A stretch of 64,000 nt of DNA. Origin: Halanaerobiales bacterium (lineage in GTDB: Bacteria; Bacillota; Halanaerobiia; Halanaerobiales; DTU029). Both the position numbers and the translations under genes were made by a program. Position 1 is the first letter of the stretch; each line of letters starts with the position of its first letter. Below the pieces are notes generated by a model. The model saw only the letters and a program-made list of their open reading frames with translations. It was not told where the DNA came from and made no database searches. The DNA lies in contig JARRCS010000018.1 of the NCBI GenBank assembly GCA_029981855.1, forward strand, positions 1 to 64,000, in the 5' to 3' direction. Below are positions 45,138 to 55,232 of the stretch, piece by piece.

Positions 45138-46050
45138 AGTACTGGCAATTGTCAATCCGGTATCCGGCAACGGTAAGACCGGTAAGGCCTGGCCCGGGTT
45201 TGCAGAGCGTTTCCGGCAGGCGGGAATAGCCTTCGATACTGTCTATACCAGGTGGCCGAAACACGCTACTGAACTTGCCCGTAAGGGTCTGAAGCAGGGC
45301 TATAGCAGGATAATGGCTGTTGGTGGCGATGGTACGGTTAATGAGGTTGTTAACGGTTTTTTCGAGGACGAACACCTGCTAGTTTCTGACTCGAGATTAA
45401 TTGTTTTTTCCCGGGGCACGGGGTCTGATTATATTAAAAGCCTGGGAATTACCAACCGGGTGGAGGAGATTATCAGGGTTATTAAAAGAGACAGGGTAAA
45501 ATTTATTGATCTCGGTCTGATTACTTATGTTACTCATTCGAGAAATAGAGAAGAACGCTATTTTATTAATGTTGCTGACATGGGAATTGGTGGTGAGACA
45601 ACTAATCTGGTTAACCGGAGCTCAAAGCTTTTTGGGGGGCTTCTTACCTATCTTTTTGGGGCCTTGAGGGTACTGACTACTTATCAAAATAAGGTTATGA
45701 AGTTAACTATTGATGGAGAGGAGATCCTACCTGAAAGGTTAAACAGTGTCATGGTAGCAAATGGTGAATTTTTTGCCGGAGGTATGAGGATCGCCCCTGG
45801 GGCCGATCTGGAGGATGGCCGCTTTAACATCTTGAAAATAGGTGACCTGACTAAATTTGAGTTTATTACTAATATCATTAAGGCCTACCGCGGAACTCAT
45901 CTCACTCATCCCAAAGTTAATTACGTTTGCGGACGGGAGCTTAGTATTGATTCTGAGGAAAGGGTTCTAATTGAAGTCGACGGGGAGACCGTTGGTTACC
46001 TGCCTGCTAAATTCAAAATACTAGAAAAAAGACTACCTGTATGTTATTAG
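45127..46050 (+). CDS. Diacylglycerol/sphingosine kinase-like lipid kinase
   Basis: 307 residues from ATG 45127, with GGTGGAGAAGAG upstream. The catalytic-domain motifs are IVNPVSGNGK, VGGDGTVNEVVNG and FSRGTGSDY (usually LGTGND), then DMGIGGE and the C-terminal beta-sandwich with IEVDGE. The family phosphorylates diacylglycerol, undecaprenol or related lipids (DgkB, YegS). GTGSDY and ADMGIGGE with KS..FGGLLTYL belong to the YegS/BmrU branch. Substrate unknown. Confidence 0.85.
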   Translation: MEDRVLAIVNPVSGNGKTGKAWPGFAERFRQAGIAFDTVYTRWPKHATELARKGLKQGYSRIMAVGGDGTVNEVVNGFFEDEHLLVSDSRLIVFSRGTGSDYIKSLGITNRVEEIIRVIKRDRVKFIDLGLITYVTHSRNREERYFINVADMGIGGETTNLVNRSSKLFGGLLTYLFGALRVLTTYQNKVMKLTIDGEEILPERLNSVMVANGEFFAGGMRIAPGADLEDGRFNILKIGDLTKFEFITNIIKAYRGTHLTHPKVNYVCGRELSIDSEERVLIEVDGETVGYLPAKFKILEKRLPVCY

Positions 46051-46127
46051 CTGTAGAGTTTACTTTTCTTGTTTTGTGTTATAAAATATTAATAAGGGAG
46101 AGGGGATTTTTGAGAGGGAGATGAAAA

Positions 46128-46979
46128 ATGGAATTTTTAATTATTACAGGCATGTCCGGGGCAGGGAAATCAGTAGCCTTAGACTTTTTTGAAGATATGG
46201 GCTATTTCTGCATAGATAATCTGCCCCCAGCCTTAATCCATAAATTTGCCGAGTTGTGTCTCCACTCAGAGTTAGATAAAATTGCGGTAGTTAGTGATAT
46301 CAGGGGGCGGGAGTTTTTCGCTGCCCTTTTTAGTGAACTCTCTCAGCTTGAGAAGAGCGGGATTAAATATGAGATCCTTTTTCTGGAGGCTTCTGATGAG
46401 GCCTTAATCAGAAGGTATAAGGAGACCCGGCGGAAACATCCCTTAGATGAAGCCGGGCGGATCCTTGACGCCATTCATAAGGAACGTAAGTTATTGGAGG
46501 AGTTACGGGGAAAGGCCAGTATGATTATTGATACCTCCAAGTTGAGTAAAAAGGACCTCTATAATGAGTTGCAAAGAATCTACTCCTTCCATCAGATTGA
46601 TAAGCAGGCTATGTCGGTCTCGATCATCTCCTTCGGCTATAAATACGGAATCCCTCTTGATGCCGATATTGTTTTTGATGTCAGGTTTTTACCAAATCCC
46701 TATTATGTTAATTCCCTCAAGGACCATACCGGTCAGGAAGAAGCCGTCCAGGAATATATTATGAAATGGCCGATTACCGAAAAGTTTTACACTAAGTTAT
46801 TTGATCTGATAGAATTTTTACTGCCCGAATATCGGAAGGAGGGTAAGAGCCACCTTATGATAGCTATTGGCTGTACTGGAGGCAAGCACCGTTCGGTTAC
46901 CACTGCTATAAAATTGAAGGACTTTTTATTAAAAAAAGGATATCGGGTAATTGTGGAACATAAGGATATTAATAAGTAA
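46128..46979 (+). CDS. rapZ: RapZ-family nucleotide-binding protein
   Basis: 283 residues: Walker A TGMSGAGKSVAL (7-18) with FCIDNLPP, Walker B region, SFGYKYGIPLDAD and the C-terminal IGCTGGKHRSVT. In gamma-proteobacteria RapZ binds RNA and guides decay of the GlmZ sRNA; in Firmicutes (YvcJ) it is a GTPase linked to competence and cell wall metabolism. It starts the conserved rapZ-yvcK-whiA cluster. GGGAGATG precedes the ATG. A repeat copy separates it from yvcK. Confidence 0.95.
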   Translation: MEFLIITGMSGAGKSVALDFFEDMGYFCIDNLPPALIHKFAELCLHSELDKIAVVSDIRGREFFAALFSELSQLEKSGIKYEILFLEASDEALIRRYKETRRKHPLDEAGRILDAIHKERKLLEELRGKASMIIDTSKLSKKDLYNELQRIYSFHQIDKQAMSVSIISFGYKYGIPLDADIVFDVRFLPNPYYVNSLKDHTGQEEAVQEYIMKWPITEKFYTKLFDLIEFLLPEYRKEGKSHLMIAIGCTGGKHRSVTTAIKLKDFLLKKGYRVIVEHKDINK

Positions 46980-46986
46980 TCTCTTT

Positions 46987-47077
46987 GCAAACTGCAAATA
47001 GATGTTTACGATTGCAGAAACCTTCTTTTTACTTACGCATGGATGGTTTCAGCACTAGACTATCGAGGCCGTCGCAG
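46987..47077 (+). repeat. Dispersed repeat R6 (left end and core)
   Basis: Starts about 10 bases after the rapZ stop. AAACTGCAAATAGATGTTTA, CGATTGCAG, hairpin GAAACC...GGTTTC, then GCACTAGACTATCGAGGCCGTCGCAG in separate blocks. CCGTCG pairs with CGACGG at about 47096-47101, extending the structure toward the yvcK leader. No right end. Confidence 0.8.
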
Positions 47078-47115
47078 TAAAATTTAGGTATCCTACGACG
47101 GTCCGTAAGGGCCTG

Positions 47116-47143
47116 GTACCTGAAGTAAGGCGCAGGTGTGCCG
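47116..47143 (+). ncRNA. Leader hairpin motif shared with uvrB
   Basis: Second copy of the 28-base motif described at 18444-18471. GGCGC-AGGU-GUGCC hairpin, 35 bases before the yvcK start. Confidence 0.4.
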
Positions 47144-47177
47144 ATATGGTATTAAATTTGTTTTCGGGAGTGTTGGT

Positions 47178-48452
47178 ATGAGGATCTGGAAGTGGTTATA
47201 CCCCGGTATAGGGGTAAAAAGATGGATTTTTATTTTGCTGGTCTCCCTGAGCTTAATCAGTGCGGGAGTGGCCCTGCTAACCGGTTTTTATCTGGTAAGT
47301 TTCCTGGAAAAGGGAATTCTAAAAATTATCACTCCTTTGACAGGCCGTTTATCATCTATCGTAAATACGGTTTCTGCAATTATCTTAATAATTATTGGTC
47401 TTCTAGGGATTAACTGGGCACTGCAGGGGGTCTTCAATGGTTTAAATGAAAAACTATCTCATAATGAGGTTGTAGACCATCTTTATCAAAAAAAGGTTCT
47501 CCAGAAGGGCCCGAAGATAGTCGCTCTAGGGGGTGGTACCGGTCTATCCAACCTGCTGAGAGGGATAAAGAAGTATACCAGTAATATTACTGCTATAGTT
47601 ACTGTAGCAGATGATGGGGGAAGTTCCGGGAAGTTAAGGGATGAACTGGGGATGTTACCACCGGGTGATATCAGAAACTGCCTGGTTGCCCTGGCTGATA
47701 CCGAACCCTTAATGGAGCAGCTCTTTCAGTACCGTTTCAGCTCCGAGGGGCATCTGGTCGGACATAGTTTTGGTAACCTCTTTATCGCTTCACTGGCGGA
47801 AGTTCTAGGCGATTTTGAAGAGGCAGTTAAGGAGTCGAGCAAGGTACTGGCCATCAGGGGCCAGGTTCTTCCCGCTACCAATGAGGATGTTCGCTTAGGG
47901 GCCGTTTATACTGACCGGAGTCGGAAGATGGGGGAGTCGGTAATTCCTGAAGCAGGTAAGAGGATTGAAAGGGTCTTTTTAAAACCTTCCTCCTGCAAAC
48001 CGACAGCCGATGCCCTGGCTGCTATTAAAGAGGCGGATATTATTTTAATAGGGCCGGGGAGCTTATATACCAGTATTATACCTAATCTCCTGGTTGAGGG
48101 AATAGCCAGGGCAATTAAGGAGAGCCCGGCGATTAAAATATATGTCTGTAATGTAATGACTCAACCCGGGGAGACTACCGGTTATACGGTCAGTGACCAT
48201 ATTCAGGCCATCTTTGACCATAGTATGGCGGGTTTGTTTGATTATGTTATTGTTAACCGGGAAGAAAGTGCCGCTAATCTGGCCAAAAGATATGAGGAAG
48301 AGGGTGCCTTTCCGGTTAAAATAGATAGGGAGAAGATCTTAAAACAGGGGGTAAAGATTGTTGAAGGAGACCTCTTAACGAGTGAGGGGTATATTAGACA
48401 TGACCCCGTGGAACTGGCAAAGACCATTTTTAAAATCGCCGAAAGCAGGTGA
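47178..48452 (+). CDS. yvcK: YvcK/GlmR-family protein with N-terminal membrane domain
   Basis: 424 residues from ATG 47178 (GGGAG upstream); the frame extends further up only into repeat-derived sequence. Residues 1-110 contain two membrane helices (WIFILLVSLSLISAGVALL and IVNTVSAIILIIIGLLG). The YvcK domain follows: IVALGGGTGLSNLLRGI, VADDGGSSGKLR, PGDIRNC, GHSFGN and GPGSLYTSI. YvcK/GlmR binds UDP-sugars and stimulates glucosamine-6-phosphate synthesis and gluconeogenic growth. B. subtilis YvcK lacks the membrane part, so this one is anchored. Confidence 0.93.
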   Translation: MRIWKWLYPGIGVKRWIFILLVSLSLISAGVALLTGFYLVSFLEKGILKIITPLTGRLSSIVNTVSAIILIIIGLLGINWALQGVFNGLNEKLSHNEVVDHLYQKKVLQKGPKIVALGGGTGLSNLLRGIKKYTSNITAIVTVADDGGSSGKLRDELGMLPPGDIRNCLVALADTEPLMEQLFQYRFSSEGHLVGHSFGNLFIASLAEVLGDFEEAVKESSKVLAIRGQVLPATNEDVRLGAVYTDRSRKMGESVIPEAGKRIERVFLKPSSCKPTADALAAIKEADIILIGPGSLYTSIIPNLLVEGIARAIKESPAIKIYVCNVMTQPGETTGYTVSDHIQAIFDHSMAGLFDYVIVNREESAANLAKRYEEEGAFPVKIDREKILKQGVKIVEGDLLTSEGYIRHDPVELAKTIFKIAESR

Positions 48453-48462
48453 TAGAGAGGAT

Positions 48463-49392
48463 ATGTCTTTTACAGATGAGGTTAAACACGAAATTACCAG
48501 AATCCACGGCGAGGAATTACCAGAACTGGCTGCTTTAATCAGGATGAATGGCTCTATTCAGATTACTAAAAAAAAGCTGGCGGTCAAGGTCAGAATCTCT
48601 CACGGTGACCTGGCCCGGAAGGTTTACTCTCTAATCAAGAACAGTTTTAAGCTGAGGATCGAGATTGTTGTCAGAAGATATAATCATTTCTCCGGCCATC
48701 AGAATATCTATGAGCTGACCCTGCCACCTCAAAAGGCAATTAAAGCCTTTTTGACCGACCTCGGTTTCCTGGATGAAAAGAATAGACTTGTTTTCAGGAT
48801 TAAGGAGGAGTTTATTAATAACAGGGATTGCCAGCGGGCCTATTTAAGAGGGGCCTTTCTGGGGGGTGGTTCTGTTAATAACCCCAACAGTGAGTATCAT
48901 CTGGAATTCAGGTGTGAACACGAGAGTTTTGCCGAGGATCTAATCGATCTTTTAGCCAAGTTTGGCCTAAAAGGTCATTTAAATTATCATCACAATAAGT
49001 ATATAGTCTATTTCAAGAGTTTTGACGAGATAGTTACCATTCTTAATATCATCGGAGCCCACCAGGCCCTGCTGAAAATGGAGAATAAACGGCTTTTTAA
49101 GGAGCTGAAAAATGATGTTAACCGGAAGGTTAATTTTGAAACGGCTAATTTAGATAAAACGGTCAGGGCTGCCATGCTCCAGCTGGAGGATATCGAATTA
49201 ATTGAGACTAAAAGGGGACTAGATTCTTTGTCCAAAGGGTTAAGAGAGATAGCCCTTTTAAGAAAGAATAACCCCTATGCAAGTTTGCAAGAACTTGGGG
49301 AACTACTAGATCCGCCTATAAGTAAGTCGGGTGTTAATCATAGGATGCGCAGGCTTAAGAAGATTGCTGCCGGATTAAGGGGAGATAATTAA
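48463..49392 (+). CDS. whiA: Sporulation/division regulator WhiA
   Basis: 309 residues. The N-terminal LAGLIDADG-type homing-endonuclease-like fold (AYLRGAFLGGGSVNNPNSEYHLEF) has lost the catalytic acidic residues, as in all WhiA. The C-terminal helix-turn-helix is LQELGELLDPPISKSGVNHRMRRL. WhiA is a DNA-binding protein that affects cell division and chromosome segregation in Firmicutes. ATG 48463 with AGAGAGG. Its TAA overlaps the rpoN ATG by one base. Confidence 0.95.
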   Translation: MSFTDEVKHEITRIHGEELPELAALIRMNGSIQITKKKLAVKVRISHGDLARKVYSLIKNSFKLRIEIVVRRYNHFSGHQNIYELTLPPQKAIKAFLTDLGFLDEKNRLVFRIKEEFINNRDCQRAYLRGAFLGGGSVNNPNSEYHLEFRCEHESFAEDLIDLLAKFGLKGHLNYHHNKYIVYFKSFDEIVTILNIIGAHQALLKMENKRLFKELKNDVNRKVNFETANLDKTVRAAMLQLEDIELIETKRGLDSLSKGLREIALLRKNNPYASLQELGELLDPPISKSGVNHRMRRLKKIAAGLRGDN

Positions 49393-50696
49393 TGGATTTA
49401 GGTTTTAACTTAAATCTTGAGCAGAAACAAAATCTGGTAATGACACCTCAGTTACAGATGGCGATTGAATTACTTCAGTTTTCCAGCCAGGAACTGGAAG
49501 ATTATATTGAAGAAGAACTAAAGGCTAATCCTCTGCTAGAAAGGATGGAAAATCAGCTTAATGAGAGAGAGAATAGGGTAACTGATTATGCGGCAGATGA
49601 TGATGACCAGGAATATAATTATGAGAATTTTATTGCCCATAAACCGAACCTGCTGGAGTATCTCGAGAGTCAGCTTTATCAGGTTCTGGATGAAAGCGAG
49701 ATGAAGATCGGTCGCTATATCATTGGCAACCTGGATAAAAACGGCTTTTTAACCCTCTCCAGGGAGGAGATCTGTAGGAATCTTAAAATTGATAGGGAGA
49801 AACTGGATGATATCCTGCTCAGGATTCAGTATCTTGATCCGGTCGGGATAGCCACCAGTAATTTACAGGAAACCTTATTAGTTCAGTTAGATAGCCTGAT
49901 GCTGGATACAAGGCTGGCCGAGAGGATTGTCCGGGATTATCTGCAGGAGCTGGCCGATCATAATTACCGGAAGATAATTAAGGAAATCGGTGAGGATGAG
50001 AGTAAGGTTATGGGGGCCATTAATCTGATTAAAACCCTCAATCCCCATCCGGCAGCCGCTTTCAACCAGGATGAAGAGATAAAATATATTGTTCCCGACC
50101 TGATAGTTAAGAAGGTCAGGGGGGATTTTGTGATCATATCTAATGAAAGAACGAACCCCGTCCTGCGGATCAATCCTTATTACTATAAAATGCTCCAGGA
50201 GAGTAAGGGCGGTGAGGCCTATGATTTTCTCCAGAAACAATATAAATCGGCCCTCTGGTTAATCAGGAGTATCGAGCAGAGACGGATTACCATCTACCGG
50301 ATTGCCGAGGCAATTGTCAGTAAGCAGAAGGAGTTTTTCCATAAGGGTATCAAGCACCTTGCCCCCATGACGATGCAGGATATAGCCGATATGATTGAAA
50401 TGCATGAATCTACCGTCAGCCGGGCCACTACCGAGAAATACATACAGACCCCCCAGGGATTATATGAGTTAAAGTTCTTCTTTAACAGGGGGGTTAATAA
50501 TCTCTCTTCCGTCAGTATTAAGGCGATTATTGCCGAATATATCAAGAATGAGGATCCAGCCTCACCCTTAAGCGACCGTCAGATTGCCCGGCTTTTGGCC
50601 GAGAGCAGGGGGATGGAGCTTTCCCGGAGAACAGTTGCTAAATACCGGAATGAATTGGGGATTCCTTCATCGACCAGGAGGAAGAGGCGGAGCTAA
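49392..50696 (+). CDS. rpoN: RNA polymerase sigma-54 factor
   Basis: 434 residues. N-terminal activator region EQKQNLVMTPQLQMAIELLQ, core-binding domain, helix-turn-helix (MTMQDIADMIEMHESTVSRA) and the RpoN box SRRTVAKYRNELGIPSS near the C-terminus. It directs polymerase to -24/-12 promoters with an enhancer-binding ATPase; none is encoded in this window. It lies between whiA and cggR, a placement seen in several Clostridia. Its stop codon lies at the first base of repeat R7. Confidence 0.96.
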   Translation: MDLGFNLNLEQKQNLVMTPQLQMAIELLQFSSQELEDYIEEELKANPLLERMENQLNERENRVTDYAADDDDQEYNYENFIAHKPNLLEYLESQLYQVLDESEMKIGRYIIGNLDKNGFLTLSREEICRNLKIDREKLDDILLRIQYLDPVGIATSNLQETLLVQLDSLMLDTRLAERIVRDYLQELADHNYRKIIKEIGEDESKVMGAINLIKTLNPHPAAAFNQDEEIKYIVPDLIVKKVRGDFVIISNERTNPVLRINPYYYKMLQESKGGEAYDFLQKQYKSALWLIRSIEQRRITIYRIAEAIVSKQKEFFHKGIKHLAPMTMQDIADMIEMHESTVSRATTEKYIQTPQGLYELKFFFNRGVNNLSSVSIKAIIAEYIKNEDPASPLSDRQIARLLAESRGMELSRRTVAKYRNELGIPSSTRRKRRS

Positions 50697-50747
50697 AACT
50701 GCAAATAAAAATTTCCAAACATCTCTCCAACATCTTTTTACAGTTGT
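50695..50747 (+). repeat. Dispersed repeat R7 (short complete copy)
   Basis: AAAACTGCAAATAAAAATTT on the left, then CCAAACATCTCTCC and AACATCTTTTTACAGTTG on the right. The rpoN stop codon TAA (50694-50696) runs into the first A of the copy. Confidence 0.75.
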
Positions 50748-50859
50748 TTATTTACAGGTAAAGCAAGTTAAAGCTAATTCGTTTTTTAAAAAAAGCAGGA
50801 TTTTTTCAGTTCATCTAGAATATATAAAACTGGTAAAAGGTTATAGTCTTGTCTTTATT

Positions 50860-50895
50860 GGGACACCTTTGTTCCGATGGGACATTTTCGTTCCC
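50860..50895. promoter_or_regulatory. CggR operator (two tandem half-boxes)
   Basis: GGGAC-N7-TTCC at 50860-50875 and again at 50879-50894, 19 bases apart. This parallels the B. subtilis CggR site, where CGGGAC-N6-TGTC occurs twice. It ends 20 bases before the cggR ATG, ideal for autoregulation of the glycolytic operon. Confidence 0.75.
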
Positions 50896-50915
50896 GGTAA
50901 TGGAGTGTAGCAGAT

Positions 50916-51941
50916 ATGAAATATTTATTTAAAATCCAGGAAAAAATAGTACCGGAGTTAATATCTGTAGCTGAAAATCGGTATACTATATTGCGTAATA
51001 TCTATTATAACCAGCCTATCGGGAGAAGGGCCCTGGCTGAAAGGACCTGTATGAGTGAAAGAACAATCAGGAACGAACTGCATTTTTTACAAAGGAGGGG
51101 TTTGATCAATATCTCCAGGGCAGGAGCTGTTGTAACCCGAACTGGTTCTGATTTCTTAAGAGAACTGGATAAATATATTAAAGAGGTTAAAGGGATCAAA
51201 ATCCTGGAGGAGAAACTGAGAAAGGCTTTAGGGTTAAAAGAGGTATATATCGTTCCAGGCAATCTGGAGCATTCCACTATCAAGCAGGAGATAGGCCGCT
51301 TTACCGCCCAGTTAGTCAAGGATATGCTCCATGATGGGGATATTTTAGCCGTAACCGGGGGTTCAACCCTGGCCCAGGTAGCTAATTCTATGCGGGTTAA
51401 CGGCCAATCGCTGGATGTAATGGTCGTACCGGGAAGAGGGGGCCTGGGAGAAGAGGTAGAGATCCAGTCCAATACCATTGCGGCAACTATTGCCAAGAAA
51501 ATTGGTGGGAGATACCAGTTATTACATATTCCTGATAGTATTAAGGAAGAAAATGTTGACAGGATTCTGGCTGAGCCATCGATCCAGAGAATCTTAAAAA
51601 GCCTGCAGGGGGCAAATATTCTACTTCACGGAGTAGGTAGCGCCGAAGAGATGGCCCGGAGAAGGGATATGTCTCCCGAACAGATTACCAGGTTAATTGA
51701 GAACGGGGCTGTAGGTGAGGCCCTCGGTTATTATTTTAATGAAAAGGGTGAGATTGTTTATACTACTACCAGTGTTGGCCTCCATCTTGAAGACCTGAAG
51801 ACAATTGATCAGGTTATTGTTGTGGCCGGAAACCCAACCAAGGCCAGGGCTATTATCTCAGTGGTTTCACCAGAATACCATGATATACTGATTACAGATG
51901 AACTAACTGCTAAAGAGATTTTAAAATTGAAAAGGGGGTGA
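50916..51941 (+). CDS. cggR: Central glycolytic genes regulator
   Basis: 341 residues. The N-terminal winged helix (IGRRALAERTCMSERTIRNELHFLQRRGLI) is followed by a SorC-type sugar-phosphate domain: LAVTGGSTLAQVANSM, VVPGRGGLGEE, LLHGVGSAEEMARRR, and GEIVYTTTSVGL. CggR represses gap-pgk-tpiA-gpmI-eno and is released by fructose-1,6-bisphosphate. The operator lies just upstream. GGAG lies about 11 bases before the ATG. Confidence 0.95.
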   Translation: MKYLFKIQEKIVPELISVAENRYTILRNIYYNQPIGRRALAERTCMSERTIRNELHFLQRRGLINISRAGAVVTRTGSDFLRELDKYIKEVKGIKILEEKLRKALGLKEVYIVPGNLEHSTIKQEIGRFTAQLVKDMLHDGDILAVTGGSTLAQVANSMRVNGQSLDVMVVPGRGGLGEEVEIQSNTIAATIAKKIGGRYQLLHIPDSIKEENVDRILAEPSIQRILKSLQGANILLHGVGSAEEMARRRDMSPEQITRLIENGAVGEALGYYFNEKGEIVYTTTSVGLHLEDLKTIDQVIVVAGNPTKARAIISVVSPEYHDILITDELTAKEILKLKRG

Positions 51942-52031
51942 TAGACGGGGGTTTTTAAGCTATTACATATGATAGGTTTTTTCAGAAATGGAAAGGGTAC
52001 TTATAGTACATCTCTACAAAAATATAAATAG

Positions 52032-53057
<1,026 letters not shown>

Positions 53058-53077
53058 AGCCCGGTGAATATTAAACC

Positions 53078-53129
53078 TAAACCCTGTCATCAGTGCTAAG
53101 TATTATACTTAGTGCTGATGAAGGGGTTT
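53078..53129 (+). promoter_or_regulatory. Large hairpin between gap and pgk
   Basis: A 15-base stem CATCAGTGCTAAGTA / TACTTAGTGCTGATG (two G-U pairs, TTA loop), extended by TAAACCC/GGGTTTA. No T run follows, so it probably shields the gap message or marks a processing site rather than ending transcription. Confidence 0.6.
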
Positions 53130-53133
53130 ATCC

Positions 53134-53206
53134 CAACATTTCTTTAACATCTATTTGCAGTTGTTTGAAGATAAAAAGTAAGTTGCCGAACAGAGTGAGG
53201 CATTAA
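53134..53206 (+). repeat. Dispersed repeat R8 (right end with extended flank)
   Basis: CAACATTTCTTTAACATCTA then TTTGCAGTTG, followed by flank sequence (TTGAAGATAAAA ... TTGCCGAACAGAGTGAGGC) that also follows copy R10. It forms the pgk leader. Confidence 0.7.
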
Positions 53207-53232
53207 TTTAATAAATGGAGGTGGAAGAAGCA

Positions 53233-54420
53233 ATGAGGAAAAAAACCCTAAAGGATATAGATTTTAAAGGCAAGAAAACCCTGGTCAGGGTTGATTTTAA
53301 TGTTCCCCTAGAGGATGGCAGGATCACCGATGATACCAGAATCCGGGCCGCCCTACCGACAATTCAGTTTCTGGTCAGGGAGGGTGCCAGGGTTATTTTA
53401 ATGTCCCACCTGGGCCGTCCCAAGGGTAAGGTTGTTGATGAGCTGAGGATGGACCCGGTGGCGGAAAGGCTAGCCGATTTACTGGGCCAGGAGGTCAGTA
53501 AGGTCGATGACTGTATCGGAGAAGAAGTAAAGAAGGCAGTAGCCCAGATGAAGGATGGGGATGTTCTTCTGCTGGAAAATACCCGTTTCCATCCCGAAGA
53601 GAAGGCCAATGATCCCGAATTCGCCAGGGAACTGGCCAGTATAGCCGATGTCTTTGTCAGCGATGCCTTCGGCGCAGCCCACCGCGCCCATGCCTCGACG
53701 GTCGGGGTAACCGAATACCTGCCATCTGTAGCCGGTTTTCTCCTGCAGCGGGAGTTAGAAGCCCTGGGTGAGGTAATGGAGAATCCGGAGCATCCCTTTG
53801 TGGCAATTTTAGGCGGGGCCAAGGTCTCCGATAAGATCGGGGTTATTCGTAACCTGCTGGATAAGGTAGACTACCTGCTGGTGGGCGGAGGAATCGCTAA
53901 TACCTTCCTGGCTGCCCAGGGTTATGAGATGGGTGAATCCCTGGTGGAGGAAGATAAGCTGGACCTGGCCAGAGACCTGTTAAAAGAAGCGGAGGAAAAG
54001 GGTGTTGAGCTGGTAGTACCGACTGATGTTGTTATTGCTGATGAATTCAAACCGGATGCCAACTATAAGGTGGTACCGGTAGACCAGATACCGGCAGACT
54101 GGCAGTCCCTTGATAGTGGTGGAACAGAGACCCTGAAGAAATATACCGAGATCATCAAAAAGGCTAAAACCGTTATCTGGAACGGCCCCATCGGGGTCTT
54201 TGAGATGGATGCCTTTGCTAAGGGTACCAATGCCATTGCCCGGGCTCTGGCCGAATCGGATGCTAAAACCATTATCGGTGGTGGAGATTCAGCTGCCGCC
54301 ATTAAGAAGGCAGGACTTGAAGATAAGATGACCCATATCTCTACCGGTGGTGGTGCTTCACTGATGTTCTTTGAGGGCAAGCCATTACCCGGGGTAGAGG
54401 CCTTAGATGACCTGGAATAG
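53233..54420 (+). CDS. pgk: Phosphoglycerate kinase
   Basis: 395 residues. [44 protein letters not shown] and the C-terminal [15 protein letters not shown] and STGGGASL are all present. It makes ATP from 1,3-bisphosphoglycerate. ATG 53233 is chosen since GGAGGTG lies 8 bases before it; ATG 53215 overlaps that site. The tpiA GTG follows after 11 bases. Confidence 0.97.
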   Translation: MRKKTLKDIDFKGKKTLVRVDFNVPLEDGRITDDTRIRAALPTIQFLVREGARVILMSHLGRPKGKVVDELRMDPVAERLADLLGQEVSKVDDCIGEEVKKAVAQMKDGDVLLLENTRFHPEEKANDPEFARELASIADVFVSDAFGAAHRAHASTVGVTEYLPSVAGFLLQRELEALGEVMENPEHPFVAILGGAKVSDKIGVIRNLLDKVDYLLVGGGIANTFLAAQGYEMGESLVEEDKLDLARDLLKEAEEKGVELVVPTDVVIADEFKPDANYKVVPVDQIPADWQSLDSGGTETLKKYTEIIKKAKTVIWNGPIGVFEMDAFAKGTNAIARALAESDAKTIIGGGDSAAAIKKAGLEDKMTHISTGGGASLMFFEGKPLPGVEALDDLE

Positions 54421-54431
54421 GAGGAGATATT

Positions 54432-55187
54432 GTGCGTAAACCGTTTATTGCCGGTAACTGGAAGATGAATAAAACACTCAGTGAGGCTGAAATTCTGGTT
54501 ACCGAACTTAAGGAAGAGTTGGCCGGTATAACAGAGGTAGAGATTGCCATCTGTCCACCGGCAGTTAACCTGACCAGGGTTTATGACCTTATCAAGGAGA
54601 GCAATATTAAGCTCGGGGCCCAGAATATGTACTGGGAAGAGAAAGGCGCCTTTACCGGTGAACTCTCGGGAGCGATGTTAAAGGAAGCCGGTGTTAGCTA
54701 TGTAATTATCGGCCACTCCGAACGGAGGGAATATTTTGCCGAGACCGATGAGGGTGTTAACCGAAAGGTACGGGCTGCCTTTAATTATGGTCTGACCCCA
54801 ATTGTCTGTGTTGGTGAGACCCTTAAAGAGCGGGAAGAGGGTAAAACCAATGATAAGGTCAGGGGTCAGGTTAAGGCTGCTCTGGCCGGACTGGATACCG
54901 GCCAGGTTGCCGAACTGGTGATTGCCTATGAACCTATCTGGGCTATTGGTACCGGCAGGTCGGCGACGGCCGGGGATGCCAACCAGGTAATCGGCTATAT
55001 CAGAGACCTGGTCAGGGAGGATTTTGGTGCTGCTGCCGATAAGATGAGAATCCAGTACGGGGGAAGTGTTAAACCCGATAATATTGAGGAATTAATGGCT
55101 GAAGAGGAGATCGACGGAGCCCTTGTTGGCGGGGCCAGTCTGAAGGCTAATTCCTTTGCCGAGATTGTCAGGGGGGCAATGAAATAG
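54432..55187 (+). CDS. tpiA: Triosephosphate isomerase
   Basis: 251 residues. AGNWKMNKT (Lys), IIGHSERREYF (catalytic His), AYEPIWAIGTG (catalytic Glu in the flexible-loop motif) and QYGGSVKPDN. It interconverts dihydroxyacetone phosphate and glyceraldehyde-3-phosphate. GTG start with AGGAGGAG upstream. Confidence 0.97.
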   Translation: MRKPFIAGNWKMNKTLSEAEILVTELKEELAGITEVEIAICPPAVNLTRVYDLIKESNIKLGAQNMYWEEKGAFTGELSGAMLKEAGVSYVIIGHSERREYFAETDEGVNRKVRAAFNYGLTPIVCVGETLKEREEGKTNDKVRGQVKAALAGLDTGQVAELVIAYEPIWAIGTGRSATAGDANQVIGYIRDLVREDFGAAADKMRIQYGGSVKPDNIEELMAEEEIDGALVGGASLKANSFAEIVRGAMK

Positions 55188-55232
55188 ATTAGCAGTTAAG
55201 GAAAATATTAACCGAAGAAAGGGGTGAGCAGA

